Positions 54,046-63,078 are shown, counted from the first letter of the stretch. The stretch: 64,000 nt of DNA from CAZUNO01 sp964621445 [NCBI: Candidatus Hadarchaeota archaeon] (GCA_964621445.1 CAZUNO010000014.1:11991-75990); one strand, 5' to 3'. Program-made: numbers and translations. Notes: generated by a model not told the origin, from the sequence alone.

Positions 54046-57000
54046 TAGATGCTCTCGGTTCTGGGCCCCAGCTCCCTGATCAGGCCGTGAGTCCGGATGT
54101 CGTCGAGATCCGAGGAGCACAGGGCCAGGTGCCAGCTCCAGGTCCGGGACTGTCCCGGGCCGTAGTAGGGCTTTAGATGTCCCTCCACGAACCCGAGGCC
54201 TCTCATCCAGTCAATTTTCAGTGAACACCTTGCCCCGGACGGTCCTGCGAAGACCAGGGAACGATCCAGCTCCGGGTTCCTGACCGCCACCCATCCCTGG
54301 GGGCACTCGATCTCAAAGGGCTGGTCAGGGCTCCTGGCATAGGGGTTCCCTTCCCTGTCGGGAATCACCGGCTCCAATCCCTCCTCGCCCAAAGAGGGGA
54401 AGACCTTGGCCCCGGTGAATATCTCCATGCCTGCCGTGGTTTCGTTTTTTATTTCCTGCTCCAGGCGTAGTATGTTGGAGGAGGGCATGGTCAGGTATCT
54501 GTTCCTGATCACCGCCCCCTTGATGTCCTTTAGTCGATCGCTGGCCCGGCAAGAGGTCTCAACTCCCCGCCATCTTCCCTCTCTAACGGTTCTGTGGTCG
54601 AACTCCTCGCACCAGCCCCTGGACTCGGAGTTGTTTAGACAGCCGGTGGCCCCGCCGTACCAGGGGTTGAAGGTTACCCTGGGCTCGGGTTCCGGAAAGG
54701 ATGATGATAGGTACTCCACCGCCTCGCTCTGAAGGCTGTACACCGTTCCCCCGAATGCGGGGCACACCCGGAAGTTGAGGAACCCGTTGTCCACTACCAG
54801 GATGTCCCTATCCTGGTCCTTTTGCGAGGAGATTTTAAGACGGTCTCCCGAGGTATGGACCAGCGGAACCGTTCGGCTGGTCCTGGTTTCCCCGGTTTCC
54901 AGAACAAGGCCAAGTGGGTAGACCCCGATGGGTGTACTACCCTGGGGTCGGATTTCCACCTGGTCCTCGACCCCGTCCCAGCTCAGGTCCTGGAAGGATA
55001 TCCGTTCGGGTTCGGCCGACCAGCCCGCGGGGGGTTTCAATGTAAGTTTGCCGGTGGACCTTTTGCCCCGGAGATTGGATACGTACAGCACTCCTTTTGC
55101 CCTGCCCGAGCTGGAGATGAGGTTCTGCCTGAGGCCGAAGGACAGGGGAGGTCTCTTCTCTATCTCCAGGTAGGTCTTCTGCCTGGAGACCGAGTTCCGT
55201 GATAGTCTGCGCCAGGCCTCCCTGAGACCTCTCCAGTCTCCCTCCCCAATGTAGAAGTGCAGGGGCGGCGAGGTACATCTTGAATGGGCCCCGACCTCGA
55301 GCCCCATCTTTGGGGTGGCCAGAAGGGTGTGTCCAAGCTCCACCTCCCCGGTTTCCCGGGGCCATATGCTGCCAACGGTGAACAGTTTGTCCTTGTACCC
55401 CTCGAATCCCATCCAGCCCTCGGCGAAATCCTCGGGCTTTCGGGGAGCGTCATCCCGCCAGTACGGGTATCCGGTCGACACCTTCTCGCATAGAAGTGCA
55501 TCGCTATGGGGTATGTAGATGGTGGCGTGGTTGAGCATGGCGTGGGCGGAGGTCTTGAGGTCGAATGACCTGGGCTCCGGGTACTCGTTTATCAGGCCGT
55601 ATCTCGCGGTGAGAACGGGGGACCCACTTCGAAGGATTATGTGCTTGACCAGGCTCAACCCGCGGTGTCTCTTGCTCTTCATCCTGAGCTTGGCCCTCAC
55701 ATATCCCTGCCCGGTTTCCAGGGAGTAACTGCACCTGGCCTTATCGAACTCGGTGGGCCTGAAGGGGGGGCCGAGGGCATCACCCCGGAGCCCGACGAAC
55801 AACATCTCCTCGGTCTCCCTGTCCCGTACCGTGACCTGGCCGCCCCTTCTCAGGTTGATGGCTGCGTCCACCCGGCCGCTGCAAAGATGAAGGTTATTGT
55901 CATTTAGCTCCTCAAAGTGCAGGACGGTCCCGGGAACCACGCAGCTAGCGTGGAGGATCTTCTCCCTGAGGACCACCTCGTTTCCCTCGTCGTCTAGCAC
56001 CAGTGGCCTGAACCGGATGGGGAGGTACCGGGATGGGCAGCTTTCATCCACCGCTAGCTGACAGCTGAATCCCGCATACCCCTCGGGTGAGAGCTGGAAG
56101 TCGAAAACCCTGGACTCGACCTGCAGTCCTTGCTCCAGGGGCGAGGCCGTTATCCTGCCCTGGAGACGGGTTTTAGTTCGGTTCTTGATCCTGACCTGAA
56201 GGGATGTCCTGGAGCCCGGCCGGGCCATCATGTAACGGGGGTCGAACCCAAATGAAAGGGCTCCCTTGCGGCCGAACCCGGTCTTGAAGCTCATGGCCCT
56301 GTCACCGAACGTCAGGGTGGATATTATCCTATCTGGTTCCTCCCAGTCCTCCTTTTCCTGGGCCTCGGGGTCTATCCTGAACGTACCCTCCAGGGATACC
56401 CTTTCTCCCGGCGGTATGCTTATGGAGTCCGGGGGCGGGTCTACCATTTCGACCGATTGGGGGGCGTTCACCACCAGGCTGATGTCCCGAGCCTCGTCGG
56501 TCCTGTTTTCGATCTCCCAGAACATCCTCTGGGGAAGCCCCTCGGGGCATACCTCGTTCTGGGGGTGGACCCATACCTCCAACTCCCGGTTACTGCCCCC
56601 GGTGATCCACAGTCCCTCTCTGTCGGCCAGGGCGGTGATCGTTTGGTCCCCGGATCTGAATGAATACTGATATATCCCTATACCATCCCTTTCCCTAAGG
56701 TCCGGCTCGGCGGACAGGTCCCTTACCTGATTCCGGTACCAGTCGGGGTTGGAATCGAAGAAGTCCTGGAAAAGGTGGTGTTTGAGTATCAGGGGCATGA
56801 GGTTGATCATGTAGACGGATGTCTCCGGTACCCAGAAGAACCCCATCTTCTTGTAGAGGGGAACCGCCTTGAGGTTCCCCTTCCAGGTGTGGAGATCTAT
56901 CCTCTCCACCCCTTCCTGGATGGCCCTGTCCACCCCTGCTCTCAGAAGCCTCTTGCCCAGGCGCTTTCCCTGAAACTCCGGCTCCACGTTCAAAAATCCT

Positions 57001-57254
57001 ATATACCCGGAGTTCTCATCCCGTAGGCCTCGATATACGGTGCACACGCCGACGATCTTGTTATCAACCTGGGCTATGTAGTGGCCCAGGGCCCCGTTCT
57101 CCTCCAGCTGTTGCCTTGCCGCCCTGGCTGTGTAGGGGACCCCGCCCCCCATATGCCACGGCCAACCCTCCTCGCTGCGGGTCATCATATCGGCATAGTC
57201 CTGGGCGTCATCCATGGTCATTTGCCTGATGATGCCGATATCTTTACGGGCCAA
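54042..57254 (-). CDS. GNAT acetyltransferase fused to a large carbohydrate-binding-fold protein
   Basis: 1070 residues. Residues 1-150 are a GNAT domain (IIRQMTMDDAQDYADMMTR, NVEPEFQGKRLGKRLLRAG with the acetyl-CoA loop, LYKKMGFFWVPET). After a linker, about 200-1050 are beta-rich domains; from about 820 (LVVDNGFLNFRVCPAFGGTV) it resembles galactose-mutarotase-like/GH-type C-terminal domains. No signal peptide. The pairing is unusual and its substrate unknown; the GNAT part could be ancillary. A minus-strand box AGGTATAAACC lies about 40 nt upstream of ATG 57254. Confidence 0.6.
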   Translation of the reverse strand: MARKDIGIIRQMTMDDAQDYADMMTRSEEGWPWHMGGGVPYTARAARQQLEENGALGHYIAQVDNKIVGVCTVYRGLRDENSGYIGFLNVEPEFQGKRLGKRLLRAGVDRAIQEGVERIDLHTWKGNLKAVPLYKKMGFFWVPETSVYMINLMPLILKHHLFQDFFDSNPDWYRNQVRDLSAEPDLRERDGIGIYQYSFRSGDQTITALADREGLWITGGSNRELEVWVHPQNEVCPEGLPQRMFWEIENRTDEARDISLVVNAPQSVEMVDPPPDSISIPPGERVSLEGTFRIDPEAQEKEDWEEPDRIISTLTFGDRAMSFKTGFGRKGALSFGFDPRYMMARPGSRTSLQVRIKNRTKTRLQGRITASPLEQGLQVESRVFDFQLSPEGYAGFSCQLAVDESCPSRYLPIRFRPLVLDDEGNEVVLREKILHASCVVPGTVLHFEELNDNNLHLCSGRVDAAINLRRGGQVTVRDRETEEMLFVGLRGDALGPPFRPTEFDKARCSYSLETGQGYVRAKLRMKSKRHRGLSLVKHIILRSGSPVLTARYGLINEYPEPRSFDLKTSAHAMLNHATIYIPHSDALLCEKVSTGYPYWRDDAPRKPEDFAEGWMGFEGYKDKLFTVGSIWPRETGEVELGHTLLATPKMGLEVGAHSRCTSPPLHFYIGEGDWRGLREAWRRLSRNSVSRQKTYLEIEKRPPLSFGLRQNLISSSGRAKGVLYVSNLRGKRSTGKLTLKPPAGWSAEPERISFQDLSWDGVEDQVEIRPQGSTPIGVYPLGLVLETGETRTSRTVPLVHTSGDRLKISSQKDQDRDILVVDNGFLNFRVCPAFGGTVYSLQSEAVEYLSSSFPEPEPRVTFNPWYGGATGCLNNSESRGWCEEFDHRTVREGRWRGVETSCRASDRLKDIKGAVIRNRYLTMPSSNILRLEQEIKNETTAGMEIFTGAKVFPSLGEEGLEPVIPDREGNPYARSPDQPFEIECPQGWVAVRNPELDRSLVFAGPSGARCSLKIDWMRGLGFVEGHLKPYYGPGQSRTWSWHLALCSSDLDDIRTHGLIRELGPRTESIY

Positions 57255-57347
57255 GTTGTCCCCTTCAGTGATCCGAAAAAGGGCCGAAGCTGGTTTATAC
57301 CTCTTTCCATGGGATAACTCTTTCCCTCCCCCCGGGGTGGAGGCTCC

Positions 57348-57355
57348 TTTTTATT
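57348..57355 (+). promoter_or_regulatory. TATA box of the PolB2 operon
   Basis: TTTTTATT centred about 27 nt before GTG 57379. It is the likely promoter for the three-gene module. Confidence 0.5.
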
Positions 57356-57378
57356 GGGGTCAGGGGAAGGCGGTGATC

Positions 57379-58137
57379 GTGAACATAACCAAGCACGGCC
57401 GGGAGTACCTTGAGGAGTTCCTGGAGGATATCGGCGGGAGATACCTGAACCTGGTGGACGACCAGGTAGGTGTGGACCTGCCCCAGGCCTACTGTTGTTA
57501 CCTAATGGCCAGCGGCCTGGAGGGATCAATTATACTGATAGACGGGGGCAATACCTTCGATCCTTACGCCGTCACCCGTTACGCCAGGCTTTTCTCCATA
57601 GATGAGAGGAGGGCCCTGAGCGATATACATCTCTCCAGGGCCTTCACCTGCCACCAGCTAACAACCCTGGTGAACAGGAAACTTGAACCGGCCCTGGAGG
57701 AGTTCGGGTCAAGGGTAGTCATGGTCTCCGAGCCGGCCTCGCTCTACGTGGAGAGGTCCGCCGAGGAGGAGGTGCTGGAGGAGTTCAGGGCGGTCTGTCG
57801 GAGGTTACTAGGGATCACCTACCGCGAGCGCCTGACGGCGGTGGTCTTTCAATCCTATGGAGTGCCGCGTTTCGTCGATGGAGGCCGATTAGAGAGGGAT
57901 AGAAGGAGGAGAGCGGCGAAGTTGACGGAGCGGGTGCTCTTCGATCTGGCGGACTCCGCGTACAGGGTCGAAAAACGGCCCAGGGGCATCCTGATCTCAC
58001 GCCTGAAGAATCCACGCTTCCCGGAGGGACCGGCCTTCCTGATCCCCGAGAGGCCGAGGATGGCTACCCTGGAGGAGTTCGTGAATTGCCTGGACTCGGT
58101 GCCGGAATCACACGGCTTGGAGTCCTATCTGGGATGA
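57379..58137 (+). CDS. RecA/RadA-like protein lacking Walker A, in the PolB2 operon
   Basis: 252 residues from GTG 57379, chosen because of the TATA spacing; GTG 57373 is an alternative. SIILIDGGNTFDPYAVTRYAR (Walker B-like strand, residues 50-56) and LSDIHLSRAFTCHQLTTLV (82-98) are the pattern of archaeal RecA-superfamily proteins, but no P-loop GxxxxGK is present. A C-terminal Arg-rich helix (LERDRRRRAAKLTERVLF) follows. Comparable proteins accompany PolB2 in other archaea, so it is probably a regulatory or DNA-binding partner. It is 98 nt upstream of the small gene. Confidence 0.75.
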   Translation: MNITKHGREYLEEFLEDIGGRYLNLVDDQVGVDLPQAYCCYLMASGLEGSIILIDGGNTFDPYAVTRYARLFSIDERRALSDIHLSRAFTCHQLTTLVNRKLEPALEEFGSRVVMVSEPASLYVERSAEEEVLEEFRAVCRRLLGITYRERLTAVVFQSYGVPRFVDGGRLERDRRRRAAKLTERVLFDLADSAYRVEKRPRGILISRLKNPRFPEGPAFLIPERPRMATLEEFVNCLDSVPESHGLESYLG

Positions 58138-58235
58138 CCGGGTTAACTGGAAGTGCAGGGGGGATGGAAGATGGTTTTTATGATGATCTGAGGGAGTTTC
58201 GATGCACCGAAACGGGGCTCGGGATGGAGGTTTAG

Positions 58236-58505
58236 ATGGGTAAGACGGTACCGTCTTTCAGGAGAGCTTTAGAAGATGAGATAGCGAGGTGGCGTTCATT
58301 CAGAAGGGCGCTAAAGAAGGGAGACAGGGAGGTATTCGACAGGATGATGGGAATGAGCCGTGCCCATGCCTCGGCCAGCGGTAACGCCGAGAGGACCTCG
58401 CCCCTGGACCCCATGGTTATATCCATACTTTTGGAGCAACAGAAGGCGATATCCAGGTTGAGGCGAGAGCTGGATGGGTTCAGGGCGGAGCTGGAGGAGC
58501 CTTGA
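58236..58505 (+). CDS. Small helical protein of the PolB2 operon
   Basis: 89 residues, wholly helical by pattern: VPSFRRALEDEIARWRSFRR, then MVISILLEQQKAISRLRREL. No known domain; it resembles the small gene found with PolB2 in other archaea. The stop overlaps the PolB2 TTG start by 4 nt (TTGA), so translation is coupled. Confidence 0.7.
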   Translation: MGKTVPSFRRALEDEIARWRSFRRALKKGDREVFDRMMGMSRAHASASGNAERTSPLDPMVISILLEQQKAISRLRRELDGFRAELEEP

Positions 58506-60718
58506 GAGAGGGCTGGCTGCTCGACGTGTACCCCGACGGCGACGACCTGGTCCTGTGGATCAAGACCCGGAAGGGTAAGGTCCTTAGCCATAGAGTTCGC
58601 TACCCGCCCTCCTTCTACGTTGTCGCTTCCAGGGAGAGGATGGACCACCTTAGGGATAGGTTGGAGGAGGAAGGGTTGGCCACCGACACCAGGTACGAGT
58701 GTAAGAGGAGGAATATACGGGACCAGGAGGGAAGCGAGGTGCTCAGGGTGGAGGTGGAGTCCGGTATGTACCGGGCGGTGGCCTCCAGCCTTCACCCCCT
58801 GGAGAGGAGGGGCTACCGGTTCTTCAACATCGACGTCCCCAGGGCCCAGGGCTTCCTCTACACCCATGACCTGTTCCCCATGGGCCTGGTCGACCTGGGC
58901 CCCGGTAGGGGGATCGAGAGCCTGGACGACAGGTTCTCCGTGGACTATGAGCTCCCTCCCCTGAGCGAGGTTAGGGTGGAGGTTCACCCCGGGAATTCCA
59001 CGGATTCAGCCGTGGAGAGCATAACCCTGGAGGGCCAGGGATGCACCGACCTGGATGGGGGGAGCGAGGAGGAAAGGATAGTCCGGGCCATCAGGACCCT
59101 GGACGAGATCGACCCCGACGTGGTGTACATATCGGGGAGGGACCTTTCCCACATCTCGAAGAGGGCGGAGGTCAGGGGCGTTTCCCACGAGCTGCTCTTT
59201 GGACGGGATAAAACCAGAATGCTGTCCGGTGAAAAGGAGGGCAGGTCCTATTTCTCTTACGGGACCGTTTACTACAAGCAGCCCTACCGGCCCTTCTTCG
59301 GCAGGCTGAGGGTTGACCCCGAGAACTCCTTCATGTACGGCGATTCCGGCATGTCGGGCCTTATCGAGGTCTCGCGGTTGACCAAGATCCCCCTGCAGAA
59401 GTGCTCGACCACCTCCCCGGGGACCGGGATAAGCTCCATGCAGCTGGACCAGGCCTATCGCGAGGGCCTGCTGGTCCCACGCAGGAAGGAGGACCCCGAG
59501 GAGTTCAAGACCGGTCTCCACCTGCTAAGGTACGACAGGGGAGGGTTCGTGTTCGAGCCCGGCAAGGGATTCCACACCGAGGTGGGGGAGATAGATTTCT
59601 CCTCTATGTACCCCAGCATAATGGAGAGATACAACATCTCGCCGGAGACCGTCCTCTGTGAGTGTTGCCGGGGGGATGCCCCCAGGGTTCCTGGCTGCGG
59701 GTACCACATCTGCACCCGCAGAAGGGGACTGGTCCCCAAGGTGATCGGACCTCTTCTGGACAGAAGGAGGCACTACAAGGAGGTGGTGAGAAAGGGCGGG
59801 GACCGTGCCCCCGAGTTCGACAGGAGGCAGCGGGCCATAAAGTGGCTCCTGGTCACCTGCTTCGGCTACCTTGGATACAGGAACGCCAGGTTCGGGCGGG
59901 TGGAGGCCCACGAGGCGGTAACCGCCTTCGGGCGGGACAAGCTGTTCAGGGCCGTGGATGTGGCGGAGGAGTCGGGGTACGAGGTTCTGCACGGCATCGT
60001 CGACTCCCTGTGGCTCAGGCGGGAGGGGGCCACGGCCGAGGACTACGAGGTGCTGTGCCGGGCCATCGAGGAGCGCTCCGGCCTGGGGATATCCCTGGAG
60101 GGGATCTACAGGTGGGTTTTCTTCCTCCCCTCAAAGATGGACCCCCAGGTGCCGGTGCTGAACAGGTATTTCGGGGTTTTCGAGGACGGGGAGGTGAAGG
60201 CCCGGGGCATAGAGCTGAGAAGATCGGATACCCCCCAGCTGGTCAAGAGGGCACAGCTTGAGATGCTGGAGGTCCTGTCCAGGGCCCGGGATGTGGAGGA
60301 GTACCTGGGGATGCTGGGTGACTGCGTTTCCATAATCCGTGATTACTCCCGCAGGTTAAGGGAGGGGGAGGTGGATGTGGAGGACCTGGTGATAACCAGG
60401 CGGGCGTCCAAGGCACCCTGGGAGTACTCGAACCTCAGCCACATCGCCGTGTCGAGCCTGAAACTGGACAAGATCGGGAGGACGGTGAAACCTGGACAGC
60501 TAGTTGGCTACATCATAACCGATGCCTCCTCCCCCGACCCCTGGAAGAGGGCGGAGCCCGTGGAGCTGTACGGGGAGCGGTCGACGTACGACGCGGACAA
60601 GTATATCGACGAGGTGATTGGGGCGGGAACCACCCTTTTCGAGGGTTTGGGATATGACCGGGATTTCATGAGTTCCCTGGTGGTGGACGGGTCCCGTCAG
60701 ACCCGCCTAGGCCGGTAA
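58502..60718 (+). CDS. polB2: Family B DNA polymerase, PolB2 type
   Basis: 738 residues. Motif A is EIDFSSMYPSIMERYN with catalytic D365; motif B has K447 in AIKWLLVTCFGYLGYRN; motif C is HGIVDSLWL with D501, where ordinary family B enzymes read YGDTDS. The second, essential Asp of motif C is kept, the first is Ile. The exonuclease acidic residues are not recognisable (region DPDVVYISGRDLSHISKR). This fits the archaeal PolB2 group, long thought inactive but shown in Sulfolobales to be an active, damage-inducible polymerase. A Cys cluster (CECCRGDAPRVPGC) follows motif A. Confidence 0.88.
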   Translation: MREGWLLDVYPDGDDLVLWIKTRKGKVLSHRVRYPPSFYVVASRERMDHLRDRLEEEGLATDTRYECKRRNIRDQEGSEVLRVEVESGMYRAVASSLHPLERRGYRFFNIDVPRAQGFLYTHDLFPMGLVDLGPGRGIESLDDRFSVDYELPPLSEVRVEVHPGNSTDSAVESITLEGQGCTDLDGGSEEERIVRAIRTLDEIDPDVVYISGRDLSHISKRAEVRGVSHELLFGRDKTRMLSGEKEGRSYFSYGTVYYKQPYRPFFGRLRVDPENSFMYGDSGMSGLIEVSRLTKIPLQKCSTTSPGTGISSMQLDQAYREGLLVPRRKEDPEEFKTGLHLLRYDRGGFVFEPGKGFHTEVGEIDFSSMYPSIMERYNISPETVLCECCRGDAPRVPGCGYHICTRRRGLVPKVIGPLLDRRRHYKEVVRKGGDRAPEFDRRQRAIKWLLVTCFGYLGYRNARFGRVEAHEAVTAFGRDKLFRAVDVAEESGYEVLHGIVDSLWLRREGATAEDYEVLCRAIEERSGLGISLEGIYRWVFFLPSKMDPQVPVLNRYFGVFEDGEVKARGIELRRSDTPQLVKRAQLEMLEVLSRARDVEEYLGMLGDCVSIIRDYSRRLREGEVDVEDLVITRRASKAPWEYSNLSHIAVSSLKLDKIGRTVKPGQLVGYIITDASSPDPWKRAEPVELYGERSTYDADKYIDEVIGAGTTLFEGLGYDRDFMSSLVVDGSRQTRLGR

Positions 60719-60792
60719 CCGGCATCTAGGGCCTGGAAAACAGGTTGGGCCTTCAATTGGCTCCTGTCTCAAAGAGAGGGGCGCCGCAAAAG

Positions 60793-60800
60793 CATTATTA
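60793..60800 (+). promoter_or_regulatory. TATA-like box for the basic protein
   Basis: CATTATTA about 29 nt upstream of ATG 60826, another leaderless arrangement. Confidence 0.4.
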
Positions 60801-60825
60801 GAACCTCTGAGAATACCTCCTATAG

Positions 60826-61122
60826 ATGTCAGCGAAATACTCAAGGAGGAGATGGCGGCGGAAGAAGAAACAGGCCAAAAAGAGGCTCCTCAACATGAGG
60901 AAGAAGGATCTATTCAAGTGGGATTTGGACAAGATAATGGAGGATGTTGAGGACCAGAGCCTGGCCAAACCCATTTCCGCTTCAATATACTCCAAGGCTT
61001 CAAGAATGGGGATCGACGAGGCCATCGAATACGTGGAGTCCATGCATGAGCAGGGCGCTCTGGACGAGAAGATCGTCAAGCGGATTGTGAGCCTGCTCAA
61101 GAGGAACACCAGGCGAAGATGA
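60826..61122 (+). CDS. Basic helical protein, unrecognised
   Basis: 98 residues. The first 20 are strongly basic (YSRRRWRRKKKQAKKRL), and the rest forms helices (SIYSKASRMGIDEAIEYVES). It could contact nucleic acid. No family recognised. It sits between the PolB2 operon and the nuclease gene on the same strand, but has its own A/T box. Confidence 0.55.
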   Translation: MSAKYSRRRWRRKKKQAKKRLLNMRKKDLFKWDLDKIMEDVEDQSLAKPISASIYSKASRMGIDEAIEYVESMHEQGALDEKIVKRIVSLLKRNTRRR

Positions 61123-61191
61123 AACTCCCGGTAAGTGAAAGGTACCGGGGTCAAGTAGCCTTTTTAGACCGGTGGGGACGACCCCACCTGG

Positions 61192-61695
61192 ATGGCCACC
61201 GATGGTGATGGAGAGGACCGAATAGGATGCCGCGAGCTGTTGGTATCCCTTAGAAATCTGGACCATGAGGGGATAGATGAGGTCCACTGGAGGGAATTCG
61301 AGGACTACTGTGGCCAGGTCCTGGCCGAGAATGGTTACAGGGCCCAGCGCAATGTATGGTTCTCGACCCCGGAAAGGAGATACCAGATCGACGTGGTGGG
61401 GATAGGTTTAGGCCGGGCTATCTGCGTGGATTGCAAGGCCTGGAAGGTTGGAGGGGGGACATCGAGAGCCAGGACCGCGGCCCGGGAGCAGAAGGAAAGG
61501 ACGGTACAGTTCAAGAGACATGGTTACCCCCGGGATGGGAAAAGGAGGAAGGAGACCAGGTTCTACCCCTTGATCGTTACCCTGAAGAGCGAGGAGGTGG
61601 TGCTCGACGAGGGAGTGGCGGTGGTGCCCTTCCAGGGCCTGAATCGATTTATTTTCGATTTCTACGCCTATGAACCGGAACTTTTCTGCGTGTAG
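61192..61695 (+). CDS. PD-(D/E)xK nuclease-like protein (Mrr/restriction-endonuclease fold)
   Basis: 167 residues from ATG 61192, with a TTTTTAG box 28 nt upstream. WREFEDYCGQVLAENGYRAQ is the first helix of Mrr-type nucleases, RRYQIDVVGIG gives the catalytic Asp, and CVDCKAW gives the D-x-K. A conserved second half (TLKSEEVVLDEGVAVVPF) completes the fold. It probably cuts DNA, perhaps in repair, given the PolB2 neighbourhood; no methyltransferase or other restriction gene is near. Confidence 0.8.
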   Translation: MATDGDGEDRIGCRELLVSLRNLDHEGIDEVHWREFEDYCGQVLAENGYRAQRNVWFSTPERRYQIDVVGIGLGRAICVDCKAWKVGGGTSRARTAAREQKERTVQFKRHGYPRDGKRRKETRFYPLIVTLKSEEVVLDEGVAVVPFQGLNRFIFDFYAYEPELFCV

Positions 61696-61737
61696 ACTGG
61701 AAAGAGTTATGTTTGGAAAGTTGATCTGGTAGAAGGA

Positions 61738-61811
61738 GGGCCCGTAGTCCAGCAGGATAGGGCGCAGGCCTCCGGAGCCTGAGGTCGCGGGTTCAAATCC
61801 CGCCGGGTCCG
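61738..61811 (+). tRNA. tRNA-Arg (anticodon CCG)
   Basis: A complete cloverleaf. The acceptor stem is GGGCCCG with CGGGTCC (one G-T pair), the D arm GTCC/GGGC, the anticodon stem CAGGC/GCCTG with loop CTCCGGA (T33 then CCG), and the T arm GCGGG-TTCAAAT-CCCGC. The discriminator is G and no CCA is encoded, as is usual for archaea. CCG reads CGG (arginine). No intron. Confidence 0.95.
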
Positions 61812-62428
61812 CTCTCCATACTTCATATTTTAAATACACAGGGACGAAAGCAGGATAAATAGTAGAAATGGATGATCTGCAACTCTTCGATCTCCAATCG
61901 TGCTAGCCATCTTAAACACCGGGTTCGGTAATCTCACTCGACACACCGAATAGATGGGGTAGTGTTAGAACCTTGCAGAATACACCGATACCTATGATGA
62001 GCGAGGATTAGTGGCACATACAGAAGACTGATGGCTTTCGGGTTCTATTCTCTACCATATAGGCCAGACATCCCTATTGATTGAAACCAGTTCCATCGAC
62101 GCATAATAAGGCCCAGAGAATTTTAGGGCCCAGAACTTCTTAACCTAACTCGGAAACAAAGTGGCAAGAAATGCAGACTCAGTTGGCTTCGAGCGAAACA
62201 TGTGAAAGGGGGCAGCCGGGGGGAGTAGTGATAATGACCTGGCTCGGGTTGGCCTAGATGAGGCGTTTGGCGGTCAGGATGTAGAGGACAAAGTAGATAG
62301 AGGCCGGGACGAAGATAAGCAAAGAAGCCATGTTGCTCAAACTCGTTGCGGGGAGCAATATCCTAGATTCCGACGAAAGAGAAGAACCCAGGTTTCGATC
62401 GCTACGGTTTTTGGGCGCCGAAGAGAAG
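61812..62428. other. Intergenic region between tRNA-Arg and vapBC
   Basis: About 620 nt with no clear gene apart from a possible 25-residue membrane peptide on the minus strand. I looked for a second copy of the tRNA 3' end that would mark an integrated element and found none. Confidence 0.5.
62254..62331 (-). CDS. Possible 25-residue single-helix membrane peptide
   Basis: The short minus frame starts MASLLIFVPASIYFVLYILT and ends TAKRLI: one hydrophobic helix and a basic tail. An A/T-rich box (GGATATTGC) lies about 27 nt upstream of the ATG. Nothing else supports it, and such short frames arise by chance. Confidence 0.22.
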   Translation of the reverse strand: MASLLIFVPASIYFVLYILTAKRLI

Positions 62429-62453
62429 AAATATAAGTGTATTCAATACACTT
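62429..62453 (+). promoter_or_regulatory. TATA box and palindromic operator of vapBC
   Basis: AAATATAA (62429-62436) is the TATA box, about 27 nt before ATG 62460. It overlaps a perfect inverted repeat AAGTGTATT-C-AATACACTT (62435-62453). Binding there by the antitoxin would block transcription, the standard autoregulation of toxin-antitoxin operons. Confidence 0.6.
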
Positions 62454-62459
62454 ACCTTG

Positions 62460-62681
62460 ATGGCCACGAAGACAGTCACCATAAGGATGGAAGCTTATAA
62501 TGCCCTTCGTAAGATGAAACGCCCCGGAGAAAGCTTCTCCGATGTTGTACTCCGAATCACCTCAAGCTGCAGGAAACGGAGATTGTCGGAGTCACTCGAG
62601 GCGACTGAACCCAACGAGGAGCTAGCCCGTCTGGTGGAGGAAACACACGAGAAGCTCAACCGAATACAGATTGGGCGATGA
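62460..62681 (+). CDS. vapB: VapB-type antitoxin
   Basis: 73 residues from ATG 62460. The N-terminal TVTIRMEAYNALRKMKRPGE followed by SFSDVVLRI is the DNA-binding and dimerisation pattern of archaeal VapB/COG1753-like antitoxins; the C-terminal half would bind the toxin. Its stop (TGA) is 1 nt before the toxin start. Preceded by a palindromic operator that overlaps the TATA box. Confidence 0.85.
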   Translation: MATKTVTIRMEAYNALRKMKRPGESFSDVVLRITSSCRKRRLSESLEATEPNEELARLVEETHEKLNRIQIGR

Positions 62682-62682
62682 A

Positions 62683-63078
62683 ATGGTTTGCCTCGATACA
62701 ACAATCCTCGTTGACCTACTGAGAAGGCAGCCCAGTGCTTTAGAGAAGTTGAAACGTCTGGAGGATTCAGGCGAGGACATAACAACGACTCCAGTGAACA
62801 TTATTGAGATCTATGTCGGGGCTTACAGATCGGAGAGGATCGGGGAGAATATGGAAAAGGCGGAGCGCCTGATAGACAACCTTACCCTACTTGAGTTGGG
62901 CCGGGAGGAATCTCGCTTTTGCGCGTCCACCATTTCGAATATGCTATCGGATGGGGAGCCCATAGGTACGATGGACGTGATCGCCGGGTGTGTAGCGTTG
63001 AGTCATGGAGAGGCCATGGTGACAAGAAATGCCAGGCACTATCGCAGGATTGAAGGTTTGAATATCGAGACCTACTAG
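62683..63078 (+). CDS. vapC: VapC-type PIN-domain toxin
   Basis: 131 residues from ATG 62683. The PIN catalytic acids are D5 (CLDTTILVDLL), the Glu in NIIEIYVGAY and the Asp in GTMDVIAG; TRNARHYRRIEGLNIETY is the typical C-terminus. It is an RNase toxin neutralised by VapB. Its 3' third has a decayed copy at 1275-1379. Confidence 0.93.
   Translation: MVCLDTTILVDLLRRQPSALEKLKRLEDSGEDITTTPVNIIEIYVGAYRSERIGENMEKAERLIDNLTLLELGREESRFCASTISNMLSDGEPIGTMDVIAGCVALSHGEAMVTRNARHYRRIEGLNIETY

Noticed and set aside
58232-58987. 251-codon minus-strand frame opposite the PolB2 gene
   Set aside because: It is antisense to two well-supported plus-strand genes in a GC-rich region where long accidental frames are common.
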